A stretch of DNA of 64,000 nucleotides from assembly GCA_029263415.1 (NCBI GenBank), contig JAJCXN010000054.1, forward strand, positions 186,001-250,000, in the 5' to 3' direction. The first letter of the stretch is position 1. Each line of letters starts with the position of its first letter. This DNA comes from Acidobacteriota bacterium (GTDB lineage Bacteria; Acidobacteriota; Thermoanaerobaculia; Multivoradales; Multivoraceae). Below are positions 25,335 through 37,100 of the stretch, piece by piece. The translations under genes and the position numbers were made by a program. The notes under the pieces were generated by a model. It was not told the DNA's origin. It saw only the letters and a program-made list of their open reading frames with translations, and made no database searches.

Positions 25335-28300
25335 TTACATGCTGCGGCGGTACTCGCCGCCAACATCGTAGAGCGCGTCAGAGATCTGGCCCAAAGAACA
25401 GGTCTTGACGGTTTCCAGGAGCTCCTCGAACACGTTGCCGCCGTTACGTGCGGTCGCTTGGAGCTGAGCAAGCGCCGCGGGCCGGGCGGCAGCGTTGTGC
25501 TCTTGAAACGCCGCGACGCCTGCGATCTGGTCGTTCTTCTCTGATTCGGTCGAACGAATCAGTTCGATGGTGGTTTCGTCTTGGTCATCTGAAAGCGTCG
25601 GTAGGAAGGTGTTGACGCCGACGATCGGCAATGAGCCGTCGTGCTTACGTGCTTCGTACTCGAGGCTCTCATCCTGGATCTTGCCGCGCTGATACATGGT
25701 GTCCATGGCACCTAGAACACCGCCGCGCTCAGAGATGCGTTCGAACTCTTGATACACCGCTTCTTCGACCAGATCGGTGAGTTCTTCGATGATGAACGAG
25801 CCTTGCAGCGGGTTCTCGTTGCGGTTGAGCCCAAGCTCGTGGTTGATGATCAGCTGGATCGCGACGGCGCGTCTGACCGATTCTTCGGTAGGGGTTGTGA
25901 TCGCTTCGTCGTAGGCGTTGGTGTGCAACGAATTGCAGCGGTCGAAGATCGCATAGAGAGCTTGCAAGGTGGTGCGGATGTCGTTGAACTGGATCTCTTG
26001 TGCATGCAGCGAGCGCCCGGACGTTTGAATGTGGTACTTGAGCATCTGGCTGCGCTTGGAGGCACCGTAGCGTTCGCGCATCGCTCGCGCCCAGATGCGC
26101 CGCGCGACTCGACCGATAACCGCGTACTCAGGGTCCATACCGTTGGAGAAGAAGAAGCTCAGATTTGGCGCGAAGTCGTCAATCTCCATGCCTCGCGCTA
26201 GGTAGTACTCAACGATAGTAAAGCCGTTGGACAGGGTGAACGCGAGTTGACTGATCGGGTTCGCCCCGGCCTCAGCGATGTGGTAGCCGGAAATCGAGAC
26301 CGAGTAGTAGTTGCGCACGCCGTGGTCGATGAACGACTGTTGAATATCTCCCATGACTCGCAGTGAGAACTGGGTCGAGAAGATACAGGTGTTCTGGGCC
26401 TGGTCCTCTTTCAGGATGTCGGCTTGGACCGTCCCGCGAACCACATTGAGCGTCTTGGTCTTGATCTCTTGATAGACCGCTGCGGGCACCAGGTCTTCAC
26501 CGAGTTGGTCGCCGGTGGTGCCGAGCAAGGCGAGCCCGAGCCCGTCGTTGCCGTCTGGAAGAGTGCCGCGGTAGGTCGGTGGAGAGCCGCCGAACCGCTC
26601 GGCAATGCGGGCCTTTGCGGTATCGAGAGTGCCTTGTTCGGCTAAGTACTTCTCGACTTGCTGGTCGGTCGCAGTATTCAAGAAGAAAGCGAGGACGGTC
26701 GGTGCGGGGCCGTTGATGGTCATCGATACCGATGTCGTCGGTGCACACAGATCGAAGCCTGAGTAGAGCCGCTTCATGTCGTCGAGTGTGGCGATCGAGA
26801 CACCAGAGTTGCCGACCTTGCCGTAGATGTCGGGGCGCAGGGCGGGGTCTGAGCCGTACAGCGTCACCGAGTCAAACGCGGTGGACAACCGACTCGCAGG
26901 TTGGCCCTTCGAGACGTAGTGAAAACGGCGGTTGGTGCGCTCTGGCGTGCCTTCACCAGCGAACATCCGGGTGGGGTCTTCGCCGACACGGCGATAGGGG
27001 TAGACCCCAGCGGTGTAGGGATAGTCACCGGGCAGGTTCTCGTTCATCAAGAAGCGCAGCAGGTCGCCCCAGTCGCGGTACTTGGGTGGAGATAGTTTGG
27101 GGACTTGAAGGTGCGACAAGGTCTCGGTGTAGTTGGCACCCGTGACCTCCCTACCTCGCACCGGGTAGGAGTACTGTTCCGCCTCGACGCCCTGGCGGCG
27201 CTCTGGCCAGTCACGAAGGAGAGTGATGGCGTCAGCGGACAGTTCGTCGAGTGCGGTCTGGTAGCGCTGGCGCAGCGTGATCAAAGTGGGATCGGTGGCA
27301 TCATTCGAGTCGCCTGGGTTCAACGCGTCACGCTGGTAGCGGTCGAGTACGTCTGGCAGCGACGGGTCGGAGAGGTCTTGCAGTGTTTCGAAGTAGTTCT
27401 GCAGGCGGCTCGCTGCATCTGCCATGGTCTCGATCTGAGTGCGCACTGAACGGGCGCTTTCAGCGATCTCTGCGAGATAGCGGACGCGGGCACCAGGAAT
27501 GAGTGCCTTGGCGCGCGGTTCTTTGTCGGCTACGTCGATTTCGGTGGACCAATTTTGAACGGCTCCTAGTTCAGTGGTCTTGTCACCGATCAAACGGCAG
27601 AGGTTGAAAAACGCCCAGTTGACGCCTGGGTCGTGGAACTGGCTGGCGATGGTCGGGTAGACGGGGATGTCTGCGTCTTGCGTGTGGAACGCTTGGCGAT
27701 TGCGCTTCCACTGTTTGCGAATATCACGCAGCGCGTCTTCAGCTCCTCGACGGTCGTACTTGTTGAGCACGATCATGTCCGCGAAGTCGATCATGTCGAT
27801 CTTTTCCAGCTGAGTCGCAGCGCCGTAGTCGCTGGTCATGACGTAGACCGAAAGGTCCACCAAGTCGACGATCTCAGTGTCGCTCTGGCCGATGCCAGCG
27901 GTCTCCACCAGAATCAGTCCGAAGCCAGCGGCGCGTAGCAGCAAGATGGAGTCGTCGAGGATCTCGCTGGTTGCTAGGTGCTGGCGACGGGTGGCCATCG
28001 AGCGCATGTAGACCTGGTCGCTGCGCAACGTGTTCATGCGGATGCGATCGCCCAGAAGGGCGCCACCGGTGCGGCGTCGGGTGGGGTCGACCGCGAGCAC
28101 CGCGATCGGGCGGTCTGCGAATGAGGCAAGAAAGCGTCGGATCAGCTCATCGGTGACGCTGCTCTTGCCGGCACCGCCGGTGCCGGTGATGCCAACTACC
28201 GGGGCCGGGGTGGATGCCAGCTGCCAGGTTTTGCGCAAGTGGACGAGCTCTTCTTCGGAGTAGTTGCCGCTCTCGAGATTGGAAAGGATGGCGGCGATGC

Positions 28301-28844
28301 TGCCGAAGCTACTCGGCGCGAGTGCTTCAGGAGAAGCCTCCGCGAGGGTGGGTGCGCTGGCTGCGGCGCGGCGCTGGTCGCGTCCGGCCTTGGCGCGTGC
28401 GACAACATCGTCAATCATCTCGCCAAGGCCCAAGCGGAGGCCGTCGTTGGGGTGGTAGATCCGTTCGACGCCGTACTTCTCGAGCCCGCGGATCTCCTCC
28501 TGGGTGATGGTGCCACCACCGCCGCCGAAGATCTTGATGTGCCCGGCGCCGTGCTCGCGCAGCAAGTCGATCATGTACTGGAAGAACTCAACATGGCCGC
28601 CCTGGTATGAGCTGATCGCGATTGCGTCCGCGTCTTCTTGGATCGCAGCGCGCACGATCTCTTCGACGCCGCGATTGTGGCCGAGATGAACCACCTCAGC
28701 GCCGCGATCTTGGATCAAGCGGCGCATGATGTTGATGGCTGCGTCGTGGCCGTCGAAAAGGGATGCGGCGGTGACGAATCGGAGTGGCTGTTGCTGCTCT
28801 GCTGCGGCCTGGGTGCTAGCGTCCGTGGTGGGGTGCACGGTCAT
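25335..28844 (-). CDS. icmF: Fused isobutyryl-CoA mutase
   Basis: A 1169-residue fusion in the IcmF order. The N-terminal B12-binding domain has [13 protein letters not shown], where the His is the lower cobalt ligand. The central MeaB-like G-protein chaperone has Walker [18 protein letters not shown] near residues 220-235. The C-terminal mutase domain has [15 protein letters not shown] and [10 protein letters not shown]. It interconverts isobutyryl-CoA and butyryl-CoA using adenosylcobalamin, and some IcmFs also act on isovaleryl-CoA. It is slightly longer than the usual 1,090 or so residues. It converges on the amidohydrolase gene and is divergent from a BtuF-like gene. Confidence 0.95.
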   Translation of the reverse strand: MTVHPTTDASTQAAAEQQQPLRFVTAASLFDGHDAAINIMRRLIQDRGAEVVHLGHNRGVEEIVRAAIQEDADAIAISSYQGGHVEFFQYMIDLLREHGAGHIKIFGGGGGTITQEEIRGLEKYGVERIYHPNDGLRLGLGEMIDDVVARAKAGRDQRRAAASAPTLAEASPEALAPSSFGSIAAILSNLESGNYSEEELVHLRKTWQLASTPAPVVGITGTGGAGKSSVTDELIRRFLASFADRPIAVLAVDPTRRRTGGALLGDRIRMNTLRSDQVYMRSMATRRQHLATSEILDDSILLLRAAGFGLILVETAGIGQSDTEIVDLVDLSVYVMTSDYGAATQLEKIDMIDFADMIVLNKYDRRGAEDALRDIRKQWKRNRQAFHTQDADIPVYPTIASQFHDPGVNWAFFNLCRLIGDKTTELGAVQNWSTEIDVADKEPRAKALIPGARVRYLAEIAESARSVRTQIETMADAASRLQNYFETLQDLSDPSLPDVLDRYQRDALNPGDSNDATDPTLITLRQRYQTALDELSADAITLLRDWPERRQGVEAEQYSYPVRGREVTGANYTETLSHLQVPKLSPPKYRDWGDLLRFLMNENLPGDYPYTAGVYPYRRVGEDPTRMFAGEGTPERTNRRFHYVSKGQPASRLSTAFDSVTLYGSDPALRPDIYGKVGNSGVSIATLDDMKRLYSGFDLCAPTTSVSMTINGPAPTVLAFFLNTATDQQVEKYLAEQGTLDTAKARIAERFGGSPPTYRGTLPDGNDGLGLALLGTTGDQLGEDLVPAAVYQEIKTKTLNVVRGTVQADILKEDQAQNTCIFSTQFSLRVMGDIQQSFIDHGVRNYYSVSISGYHIAEAGANPISQLAFTLSNGFTIVEYYLARGMEIDDFAPNLSFFFSNGMDPEYAVIGRVARRIWARAMRERYGASKRSQMLKYHIQTSGRSLHAQEIQFNDIRTTLQALYAIFDRCNSLHTNAYDEAITTPTEESVRRAVAIQLIINHELGLNRNENPLQGSFIIEELTDLVEEAVYQEFERISERGGVLGAMDTMYQRGKIQDESLEYEARKHDGSLPIVGVNTFLPTLSDDQDETTIELIRSTESEKNDQIAGVAAFQEHNAAARPAALAQLQATARNGGNVFEELLETVKTCSLGQISDALYDVGGEYRRSM

Positions 28845-29000
28845 ATGGATCTCGGTTTCGCTGGTCTGCGATTTGTGGTTTGCGGTTGCCGATGCCGGGG
28901 GCCTCTGCTCTCGGCGGCTTAGTGTGCCTATTCTCCCATAACCCGTGGTCGATCTCAGGGTTCACCTGTGCCGCGGTCCAAGGACTCTTGAGGTCTCGCG

Positions 29001-29858
29001 ATGCGTGTTGTTTCACTCACTTGCTCGAATACCGAGATTGTCGATTTTCTCGGGCTCGGCGACCTGCTGGTCGGAGTCGATGACCACTCTGACTACCCGC
29101 CGGATCTGGTGCGGGCGTTGCCGCGCGTTGGACCGGACCTTCAGATCGATATCGAACAGGTGGTGGCGTTGAAACCCGACTTGGTTCTGGCTTCCCTCAC
29201 CGTGCCTGGGCACGAGAAGGTGGTCGAGAGCATCGAGCGGGCGGGCCTGCGATATCTCGCCCCTGCGCCGCAGAGCGTTGGCGATGTGGCGCGTGACATC
29301 AAGACCATCGCCACTGCGCTCGGTCGGTCCGAGCGAGGGGAAAGGCTGGCCGCTGAGTTTGAACGCCGATTGACGTCTCCGGCGCGCGCTTCGATGAAGA
29401 GCGCTTCGCCAAGAGTCTTAGTGCAATGGTGGCCGAAGCCGATCATTGCTCCGGGTGCGTTGAGCTGGGTTCAAGATTTGCTTGAGCGTTGCGGCGCCAC
29501 CAACGTCCTGGCAGACGAGCAGGTCGAGAGCCGTCCGCTCGAAGATCAAGAGGTAGAGCTACTCGATCCGGATGTGATCGTGGTGTCGTGGTGCGGCGTG
29601 GAGGCGCACAAAGTCAGGCCCGACGTGGTGCTCAACAATCCGGGATTAAAATCAACGTCGGCGGTCACGAACAAAGCGGTTGCCTGCGTGCCCGAGGCTT
29701 GGCTTGGGCGGCCGTCTCCGCGTCTCGCTTGGGGGCTTTGGGCGCTCCGGCGAGTGGTCGATGCCTGGGCCGCCGGACGCGCTGTGCCCGATGCGTTCGC
29801 CTCGCCAGACGCGTCTGCTCGGTTGCTTGAGGGTGGCGCCGCCTGGCCTGATAGCTAG
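29001..29858 (+). CDS. BtuF-like cobalamin/iron-siderophore binding protein without signal peptide
   Basis: A 285-residue type III periplasmic-binding-fold protein. MRVVSLTCSNTEIVDFLGLGD, VGPDLQIDIEQVVALKPDLV and WWPKPIIAPGALSWVQDLL match BtuF-type proteins. GAGG lies upstream of ATG 29001. The start goes directly into the first beta-strand and no signal sequence is visible, so export is uncertain. It is divergent from icmF, a B12-dependent enzyme gene, which favours cobalamin as ligand. No transporter permease or ATPase is adjacent. Confidence 0.82.
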   Translation: MRVVSLTCSNTEIVDFLGLGDLLVGVDDHSDYPPDLVRALPRVGPDLQIDIEQVVALKPDLVLASLTVPGHEKVVESIERAGLRYLAPAPQSVGDVARDIKTIATALGRSERGERLAAEFERRLTSPARASMKSASPRVLVQWWPKPIIAPGALSWVQDLLERCGATNVLADEQVESRPLEDQEVELLDPDVIVVSWCGVEAHKVRPDVVLNNPGLKSTSAVTNKAVACVPEAWLGRPSPRLAWGLWALRRVVDAWAAGRAVPDAFASPDASARLLEGGAAWPDS

Positions 29859-29877
29859 TCGCGCGGCCGTTGGCAAG

Positions 29878-31365
29878 CTACTCGCTGTGCAGTTCGATGG
29901 CTGCGTCGGAGTCGGCCACTCTGATGGCGAAGTTGCTGTCGACTAGGAGCGTCGCAGGATTGCCGCGTCGGAGCGTGATGATCACCGGTGAGCTGGCCAA
30001 CTGCCACTGATCAGTGCGTAGGCCAAGCATGGGCAACGGATTGACGCCCAGCTCTTTGAATGCGTCGCCTGGCAGCAACTGCAAGACGCCACCGGTCCAT
30101 CGCACGTCGAAGCGGTTGCCGTTGAGCTCGTAACCGCCAACTAGGGTCGGCAGAACGTCAATACCGGGAGTAGCGCTGGCTGCGCGAAGTGGAGCCGGCT
30201 GTTCCCAACCGAATCGCTGAGCGACGCCCAAGGCTACTTCCCGAGCCAGCCTGCCATCGGCATTGGCGTTGGTCATCACCACCAGGCCTGCAGGACGATC
30301 AAGGAACGCGATAACGAAGTGCGATTGGCGCTCATCGAAGGCGGTGATAGCGGTTGGCCGTGCGGCGGGTCCTAGGAGTTGCCATCCCATGCCCCAGCCT
30401 CCCAACCTCGAGGTGACGATGAAGCCGAGTTGCTTCGGCGAGAACGGCGGGTTCTCAAAGTCGCGACGCAGTGTCTTTTGCACCGCTTCAAGCAGCGTCG
30501 CTAGATCTTGAGCGCTGGTCTGTAGTCCATTGACGGCGGTGGCGACAGATGGGGCTCTCGCTACCGGCCGGCCACGTCGGTCGAACACGCCGGCATCGGT
30601 GTTGCGGACACCATAGTGCATGGCTTCAAGACCGAGAGGTTTGAACAAGCGCTCTTCGGCCAGAATGTCGAACGGGCGGACGTAGGTTTGCTCGAAGTAC
30701 CGTTGCAGGATGGCGTAGCCAGTTTGCGAGAACCGAAACTGGGTCCCGGCCATGAAGGTGGGCCCGGCGCTACGCGACAGAAAACGATCGAGATCCGTGA
30801 CCGAGGATGGTATTTCTGCTGGGCCAATGCCGCTGGTGTGCGAGAGCAGTTGCCCTAAGGTTCGATTGGTCAGCAGACGAGGCAGGCCGAAGGTCTGCCC
30901 GGCGGGGCCCAACGGTCCGTTGAGGTTGCGAGAGCTCTCGGTGAGGAACGCGGTGGTGGTCAGCGCTGCAACTCCCGTCGAGAGGAGTGCATCTGCGGGC
31001 AGCACGGTCGATGCGGACATTGCGGTTTGGTTTGTGGGGTCGCTCACGCCGAAAGATTGGTTGATGCGCTCGGTACCGTTCCACGCCACCACCGTGAGGC
31101 CTAACACACCGTAGAAGGTGCGGCGCTGCTCGAGCGGCCAAGGCCCGTCATCGGTGTCGGTTTCTGGGAAGGTCACTGCACGCAGGAGTGACTGTTCGAA
31201 AGGCACCACAATCTTTGGCTTTGGCACGTTGATCAGGGGTTCGTCGCTGGCCTCGCGGGAACAACCAACGAGAACGATAGCTGCGACAGCGGCGAGCAGG
31301 GCGGCTGTGCTTCGCGCGGCTTGGTGGCGGAGGAAGCGGGGGCGTGGGGAGCGCGAAGTAGTCAT
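29878..31365 (-). CDS. Beta-lactamase-fold (serine hydrolase family) lipoprotein lacking catalytic motifs
   Basis: A 495-residue protein with lipobox VGCS after a Leu/Ala-rich signal. The class C beta-lactamase fold is indicated by LGQLLSHTSGIG, FSQTGYAILQRYFEQ, LGLEAMHYG and GWGMGWQL. Active family members have SxxK and YxN. Here the SxxK region reads STVLPADALL, with no Lys, and YSN is FSQ. This protein is therefore probably not a penicillin-binding enzyme or beta-lactamase. The frame is intact. Its role is unknown. Confidence 0.8.
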   Translation of the reverse strand: MTTSRSPRPRFLRHQAARSTAALLAAVAAIVLVGCSREASDEPLINVPKPKIVVPFEQSLLRAVTFPETDTDDGPWPLEQRRTFYGVLGLTVVAWNGTERINQSFGVSDPTNQTAMSASTVLPADALLSTGVAALTTTAFLTESSRNLNGPLGPAGQTFGLPRLLTNRTLGQLLSHTSGIGPAEIPSSVTDLDRFLSRSAGPTFMAGTQFRFSQTGYAILQRYFEQTYVRPFDILAEERLFKPLGLEAMHYGVRNTDAGVFDRRGRPVARAPSVATAVNGLQTSAQDLATLLEAVQKTLRRDFENPPFSPKQLGFIVTSRLGGWGMGWQLLGPAARPTAITAFDERQSHFVIAFLDRPAGLVVMTNANADGRLAREVALGVAQRFGWEQPAPLRAASATPGIDVLPTLVGGYELNGNRFDVRWTGGVLQLLPGDAFKELGVNPLPMLGLRTDQWQLASSPVIITLRRGNPATLLVDSNFAIRVADSDAAIELHSE

Positions 31366-31632
31366 CGTTAGTAGCCTACTATGGAGCTCTCTCGATCGAG
31401 ACTACGGGCCAGGCACGCTGTTCCTCGGATCGGCGTGCCGCAACTTTTTCTTGCGAAGACCTGCGAGCGGGCATGGTGCTTGCTTCCTGAAGTCCTGCAT
31501 TGGGAATACCACAGGACCCAAACCGGCTCCTTCGGTTGAAGTTCTTCACTGTTGTCTAGGGGTCGCGAACTCCGGAAAACGCCCTCAAGACATTCGGCTG
31601 AATGTCCAGATCGTTACAAAAGGTAACTGAGC

Positions 31633-32205
31633 ATGGTTAGGTTAGGCAATAACACACTGAAACCGGCGAGTGTCACGCGACGTGCCTCTCGGCTCCGGCA
31701 TCGCAGTCAAGGCTTTTCCCTCCTGGAAGTGCTCTTGGCCAGCGTCATGCTGCTGATCATCGCGCTAGGCATCGTGCCTTTGTTCGTTCGGTCGGTGGGG
31801 CTGAACTCAGAGGGTCGCTTAGCGAGCGTAAGTACAGCGCTGGCCTCCGACGAGATCGAGCGACTGATGGGTGTGCCTTTCAACGGCCCAGAGATGAGCA
31901 TTCTGCCTGGGAGCACTGAACGGCTGGTGGACCAGTATCAAGCAGAGCCTCGAGGCGAGTGGGTGGATGCTGGGGCTTGGGGCGGCGGTGGTTTCAGCTT
32001 TCACCGGATCGTGCGGGTGAGGCAGTTCAGTTTCGGCGCTCTCAACGGTACCGCTGACGCGGTGCTGGATGCAGCCGAGGCGCTCGATGGCAGCACGCTT
32101 CCCGGTCTGGTTCAAATGAAAGAGATAGTGGTCCAGGTTCAGAGTGGCACTTTTATTGGCGGCGCCTCGCGGGCTGTGACCCTGCGCGTCCTGCGAGGAG
32201 TTTGA
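31633..32205 (+). CDS. pilV: Type IV pilus minor pilin PilV
   Basis: A 190-residue minor pilin. A basic leader ends in G27, followed by FSLLE with Glu at mature position 5, the prepilin-peptidase signature. The hydrophobic alpha-helix VLLASVMLLIIALGIVPLFV follows. AGGT and GAG lie upstream of ATG 31633. It is the first gene of pilV-pilW-pilX-pilY1. With these partners it helps prime pilus assembly. Confidence 0.9.
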   Translation: MVRLGNNTLKPASVTRRASRLRHRSQGFSLLEVLLASVMLLIIALGIVPLFVRSVGLNSEGRLASVSTALASDEIERLMGVPFNGPEMSILPGSTERLVDQYQAEPRGEWVDAGAWGGGGFSFHRIVRVRQFSFGALNGTADAVLDAAEALDGSTLPGLVQMKEIVVQVQSGTFIGGASRAVTLRVLRGV

Positions 32206-32207
32206 GC

Positions 32208-33464
32208 GTGAGGACAACTACAGCCCGATGTGCCGCTTCGAAGGGCCGCGATACTCCTGCAAGAGCCCAAGAGAGTGAGTCCGGCTTTAGTCTTCTTGAA
32301 CTTACGGTTGCACTGGCAGTGAGCACGACTCTCTTAGTTCTGATTCTTCAGATGCTGGAACTCAACAGCCGGGTTGGTCGGGTGCAGATTGATCTCGCAG
32401 AGGTTCAGCAGTCTCAGCGAGTGGTGCACAGAGTTCTGGCCGATGCCGTTCGTATGTCCGGTCGCGGGGGCATCCCAATCGCCCAAGCAATCAATGTGCT
32501 CGACAACGTGGATGGATCGACTTTCACCGTGGCTACCAACACGGTTACGGACGGTTCAGACGTGCTTCAGGTGCGCGGCGTGTTTGAGAACATCCTTCTC
32601 ATTGACGCGCAAGGCGGGTACACCTTCGATCCGGCCACCAATACCGGGACGATCCTCGTTAAGGAGAAAGTGCCGAGTCTTGCGGGGCCCAACGAAGACG
32701 TGATCCGCACCCAGGACCTGTCCTACTTCGAGGAAGCAATCACTGATGATCGCCCAGTGGCGTTGGTCATTGTCAGTGCGCGCAACATCAACACGATCGC
32801 GGTGGTACAGATGATGAGCTCTTCTTCTATTGGCGTTGACGGTGATGGAGTTCAAACCGCGACGCTGAATTTCTCTTCTGAAGACTCTGAGGGAATTCAC
32901 AATGCTGCCTATCTCGATCTGAGTACAACCGGTGCATGGCCCGGCAATGATCGCCTGAGCAACGCGTCGATGGTTGGGATCTTGGACGAGTACTGGTACT
33001 ACGTTAGAGAGACTGACACCGCGGTCGAGGGCAACCACCCCCGCCTATCACGGGCAAAGTTCCTGCCAAACACCGCGGTGTTGGATGGCAATGCAGCCGA
33101 AGGTCGGGTTGACATCGCCGACAACGTCATCGACCTACAACTCGAGCGTGCCTTCGATCTCGATGGAGACCTATTGCTGGACGAGGACTTCGACAACCGA
33201 GACCTGGATGAGTGGCTGGGCAATCACGTCGATGACGACTTCGCAGATGTCAAGTGGGCCGATCTATCGGTGATGACTCACGTTGCTGTCAACACGATGA
33301 CGCGAAGTCAGCGGACCCATTCCAGCTTCATGTCAGACGCACTGGACGCGTTCGCCAACCACAAGTACGACGAAGACGATGTGCCGACGGACCAAGACGA
33401 AATTATCGACCGTAGACATCGACGTCGCGTTCAGCGGACCGTCGTCGAACTAAGGAACCTCTGA
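32208..33464 (+). CDS. pilW: Type IV pilus minor pilin PilW
   Basis: A 418-residue minor pilin from GTG 32208, which follows GAGGAG. This start is 2 nt after the pilV stop. The leader ends in G26, followed by FSLLE and a hydrophobic helix. It is longer than many PilW proteins. The C-terminal part is acidic (DLDGDLLLDEDFDNRDLDE), a possible calcium-binding stretch, which is inference. pilX begins 1 nt after its stop, so pilVWX are probably translated from one message. Confidence 0.9.
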   Translation: MRTTTARCAASKGRDTPARAQESESGFSLLELTVALAVSTTLLVLILQMLELNSRVGRVQIDLAEVQQSQRVVHRVLADAVRMSGRGGIPIAQAINVLDNVDGSTFTVATNTVTDGSDVLQVRGVFENILLIDAQGGYTFDPATNTGTILVKEKVPSLAGPNEDVIRTQDLSYFEEAITDDRPVALVIVSARNINTIAVVQMMSSSSIGVDGDGVQTATLNFSSEDSEGIHNAAYLDLSTTGAWPGNDRLSNASMVGILDEYWYYVRETDTAVEGNHPRLSRAKFLPNTAVLDGNAAEGRVDIADNVIDLQLERAFDLDGDLLLDEDFDNRDLDEWLGNHVDDDFADVKWADLSVMTHVAVNTMTRSQRTHSSFMSDALDAFANHKYDEDDVPTDQDEIIDRRHRRRVQRTVVELRNL

Positions 33465-33465
33465 G

Positions 33466-34059
33466 ATGCAGTACAAGACCGTTAGATTCTCGCGAACTTC
33501 CAATCGCCTTTTGGCGCAAGAAGGCAGCGCCTACATCGTGACGTTGCTGGTGCTCTTCGTGCTCACCGCGCTTGGCCTTTCCTTGACGCTGGTGACTAGC
33601 ACTGAGTCAACCATGGGTTCGCAGGAGCGGACGATCCAGCGCGCGTTCTACGCGGCGGATAGTGGTGTGAATCTCGCCCTTGGGTCGGTGATGGCACGGA
33701 ACTCGTGCGAACAGCGGTGCCAGCCGCTCGAGGATGACTCCTCCGATCTGTTCAACTCCAGCGGTATGCGCGATGTGATCGAGTTGAGCGCCACGTTTCC
33801 CGTGCTTGATCAGCCCTGCAGCCTGTGCCAGCTCAACGACAACCCGTACGTCAATATCAACTACGCGATCAACGTGGCCGCTAGCCGTGCGCCGATCGGC
33901 AGTCTCATTCCGACTGGTCAGCGCAGGACGAGCCAGATGTTTCGGTTGGATCCATGGACTCCCGGTCCAGGGTGTTTTGTCAGTCCCGATCCGTGCTCCG
34001 ACGCAGCTTCGATTGTCACCGCAGGCGGGAGCGGTGTGGATGACGGTACCGGATTGTAG
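33466..34059 (+). CDS. pilX: Type IV pilus minor pilin PilX
   Basis: A 197-residue protein with the PilX N-terminal pattern EGSAYIVTLLVLFVLTALGLSLTLVT. The leader has no Gly before a Phe, which is normal for PilX. EYQALRA-like AFYAADSGVN follows the helix, as in PilX. Two CxxC-type pairs (CEQRCQ and CSLC) and two further Cys near the C-terminus suggest disulfides. It is followed by pilY1 after a 97-bp gap. Confidence 0.87.
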   Translation: MQYKTVRFSRTSNRLLAQEGSAYIVTLLVLFVLTALGLSLTLVTSTESTMGSQERTIQRAFYAADSGVNLALGSVMARNSCEQRCQPLEDDSSDLFNSSGMRDVIELSATFPVLDQPCSLCQLNDNPYVNINYAINVAASRAPIGSLIPTGQRRTSQMFRLDPWTPGPGCFVSPDPCSDAASIVTAGGSGVDDGTGL

Positions 34060-34156
34060 GGACAATTCGCCCTTTTCCATTTTCTAAAGTCACTTCCAGT
34101 CTTCGCGAAAACGGCCCGTTCCTTTGACCAACAGGCCACCAGGAGTTACCAATCTC

Positions 34157-37100
34157 ATGAACACTTCCTTCTCTCAATTTCAGCAAGCTCAGCCGGACAG
34201 TTCGGTGGACCAAGGTCGTTGGTCGTTTGCAGTAGTGGTGAGCCTCTTTGTGAGCTTGTTGATGGCCGGCCCGGCCAGTGCTGACGACAGAGACCTCTTT
34301 AGGGCCGCGGCTTCGAGCCCGTACGTCTTCATGCTGCTCGATACCTCAGGGTCGATGCACCTGCAGCCAAATCAGGACTTTGCGATTGTTGGTTCTGAAG
34401 ACCCGGCAGCGAAGCTCTACCAAGCAAAGTCAGCGCTGTACCAGGTTGTCAACAGTCTTGACCCAGACATTCGTTTGGGCTGGGGGCACTTCAACCAGGC
34501 TGGTATGGATATCTTTCGTAAGCACTGGGTCTACAAACGCGCACCCGGCCAGCCAAACCCGCCGTGGTGGAATCACGTTCAGTTCCCTCGGGAGACCGAT
34601 CCGAATTACCTAGGCTTTCCGAGCAACGATGTCAGTCCGGACAACTTCGGCAGCTGTGGCAATCCACGGTCGTTTACCGAGGTGATCCTGTACCCCAAAG
34701 GAGGAGACGACGGTGATTTCAGAACCGACATGTGGCTGAACTCGGGTGGTCAGAGGTTTCGCATTCGGGTGACCCGGGCGGCGACGTCTGGGTGGGGTAC
34801 GCCGAACGTCACGCTCAGGGTCAGGGTCAGGCGATATAGCAGCGATTGTAACGCGCAGGGCGACGAGCAGGAAGTCAATATGGTGTTCGAACCTTGGCAG
34901 TCTGTTGACAATGATGGACTTGTCATTCGCAATCAAGCAGGGGTGATGGACAACGACTTCATTGCGCGCCAAAGCACGGGCTACCCAGGATTTAACTCGA
35001 TCGTCGACCTTTCTAGTCCGCCAGTATGTGATGAGCCGGTGAAATGGCACCCCAACGAGAATACCGCTACTGGTACGTCGAATGCGGCGGACAGCCCGCT
35101 GGCCTATCTCACGTTCCCCCTGCCGGCAGCACGCTACGCCTCTGCGGTGTGCCCTGCCACGCAAGGGGCGATGGATCGCGGTAGCGTGATTCCTTGGGAT
35201 TGGGTTCGACAGCCCGAATCCAGTCCCGCTCAGGTGGGCTTCGAACTGAGTGGTCGTCAAGAGCTTCTCTGTCGACTTGCACCGAATCTGTGTGTGGGCG
35301 ATCCGACCGAGTACCACGTGGTCACTGACGCCGACACGGCTGCGGGTTTCTACGCGGAGTACGAACCTGGTGATCGCGTTCCGGATTTCCGGATCGGCCG
35401 CTACTTCCTTGACCAGCCAGTGGGCGGTGAACTTCCACTGAATCCGAAGTTTGCGCGCTATCCGCCGATTGCCGCGCGCGGCAGAACACCGCTCGGCGGC
35501 GTGCTCGATGCGATGGATCGTTGGCTCGGCTACTGGGAGCCCTGCGCCGAGGACCCGATCACCGGTGATCGTGATCTCGTTTGCCGCGAACGATACGCAA
35601 TCCTCCTGTCAGACGGCCTGGAGACCTGCCAAACAGCTGACGCCAACGGCGACGGTCGCAACGATGCCATCGTGGCAGCCGCGACCAAACTGCGGGATCG
35701 AGGCGTGAGAACCTTCGTGATCGGATTCGGTACAGGTGTTACGGCGGCTCAATTGGCAGACATCGCGGACCTTGGGGGTACTGGTGTTCTGGATCTTCCG
35801 GTGGGCGATCCTGGCGGCATGGGGGACGGCACCAGGGACTGCGAGGAGTTCTCGACGCAGACCTTCGACCTTTGCCCCGGGCCGATCATTGCCACCAACA
35901 AGGAGGCCTTGGTTGCTGCGCTTGAGAACATTTTTGAGCAGGTCAATTCCGATCGCGCCAGTTTTGCCTCAGCAGCTGTTCCTGCCGGCCAGTCTGAAGC
36001 CCAGGATTCCATTTTCTTGACGGACTTCGTTCCTCTGGACAGCCTCCTGCCCTGGCCCGGAGAGATGGCGCATTACATTCGACCGCTTCCTTTGCGTACG
36101 GTGGATGGCATTGAAGTACCGGACGACAACAAGCGCTGCTCGGCGAGTCGACTGTCAGCCTGTCTAGCGTGGAAGGCAAATGAATCGATGCTTGGAGTTG
36201 GAGGAGCGTACCGTCAAGTTCCCAATGAAGACGAAGTCGACTTGACGGCGGGTACATTGGACAATGCTGCGTTGCGGATCGGCAACGGTGCGTCGAGGCG
36301 ACGCTTGTACTTCGGGCGTTGGTGGGCCGATTCAGACAAGGTCGGCTACAACCCGCCGCTATTCCGAGTGCCAACTAATGAATCGACCAAGGCGCACCTT
36401 CTCTTTGATATGGGGCTCTCGACCACAACGGATCCGACGGCTCTCCCAGCTTCTGCCGTCAGTGAACTTGAAGACGTGCTTCGCTTTACCTACAAGAAGA
36501 AGGAAGTTGAAAGCCCGTTGGAGAGTGGGCCGACGACCCTCAAGTACATCTTGGGCGACACCTTCCACTCCGATCCGAAGCAGTTGGGTGAACCCCGCAA
36601 CATTGGTTATCTGCAGGCGAATCTTGGGCTCGACGGTCAATCCGACTGCGACGACCTCGACGACACCAGCTACCGATGCTTCTTCTTCCAACACCGGTAC
36701 CGTCGCAAGGTGGTCTTCGCTGGTGCTAATGATGGACAGCTCCACGCCTTTGATGCAGGCACCTTTGACAGCAAAGTGGTCGATGAACGCCAGGTCGGGG
36801 GCTTCAACGTCGGCACTGGTCAAGAACTTTTTGGCTTCATTCCCAACAGCATGTTGCGGCGCGTGAAAGAGATGGCGCAAGCCGACAAGCACGAGTACGG
36901 AGTGGACGGCGAGCTCATCCTTGCCGATGTGTTCATTGATCCGAAGCACAACGGCACACCGAATGTCGACGACCGAGAATGGCGGACCGTTCTGTTGGGC
37001 TCCTTGAGAGAGGGCGGCGACACGACCGAACAGCTTGGACCTTTGGGTACTGACAGGGATTTGGGGGCCGATGCGTATCAGAATGCCGCATATCCCACTT

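Noticed and set aside
28845-29000. Cobalamin riboswitch between icmF and the BtuF-like gene
   Set aside because: No B12-box was found in this 156-bp gap.
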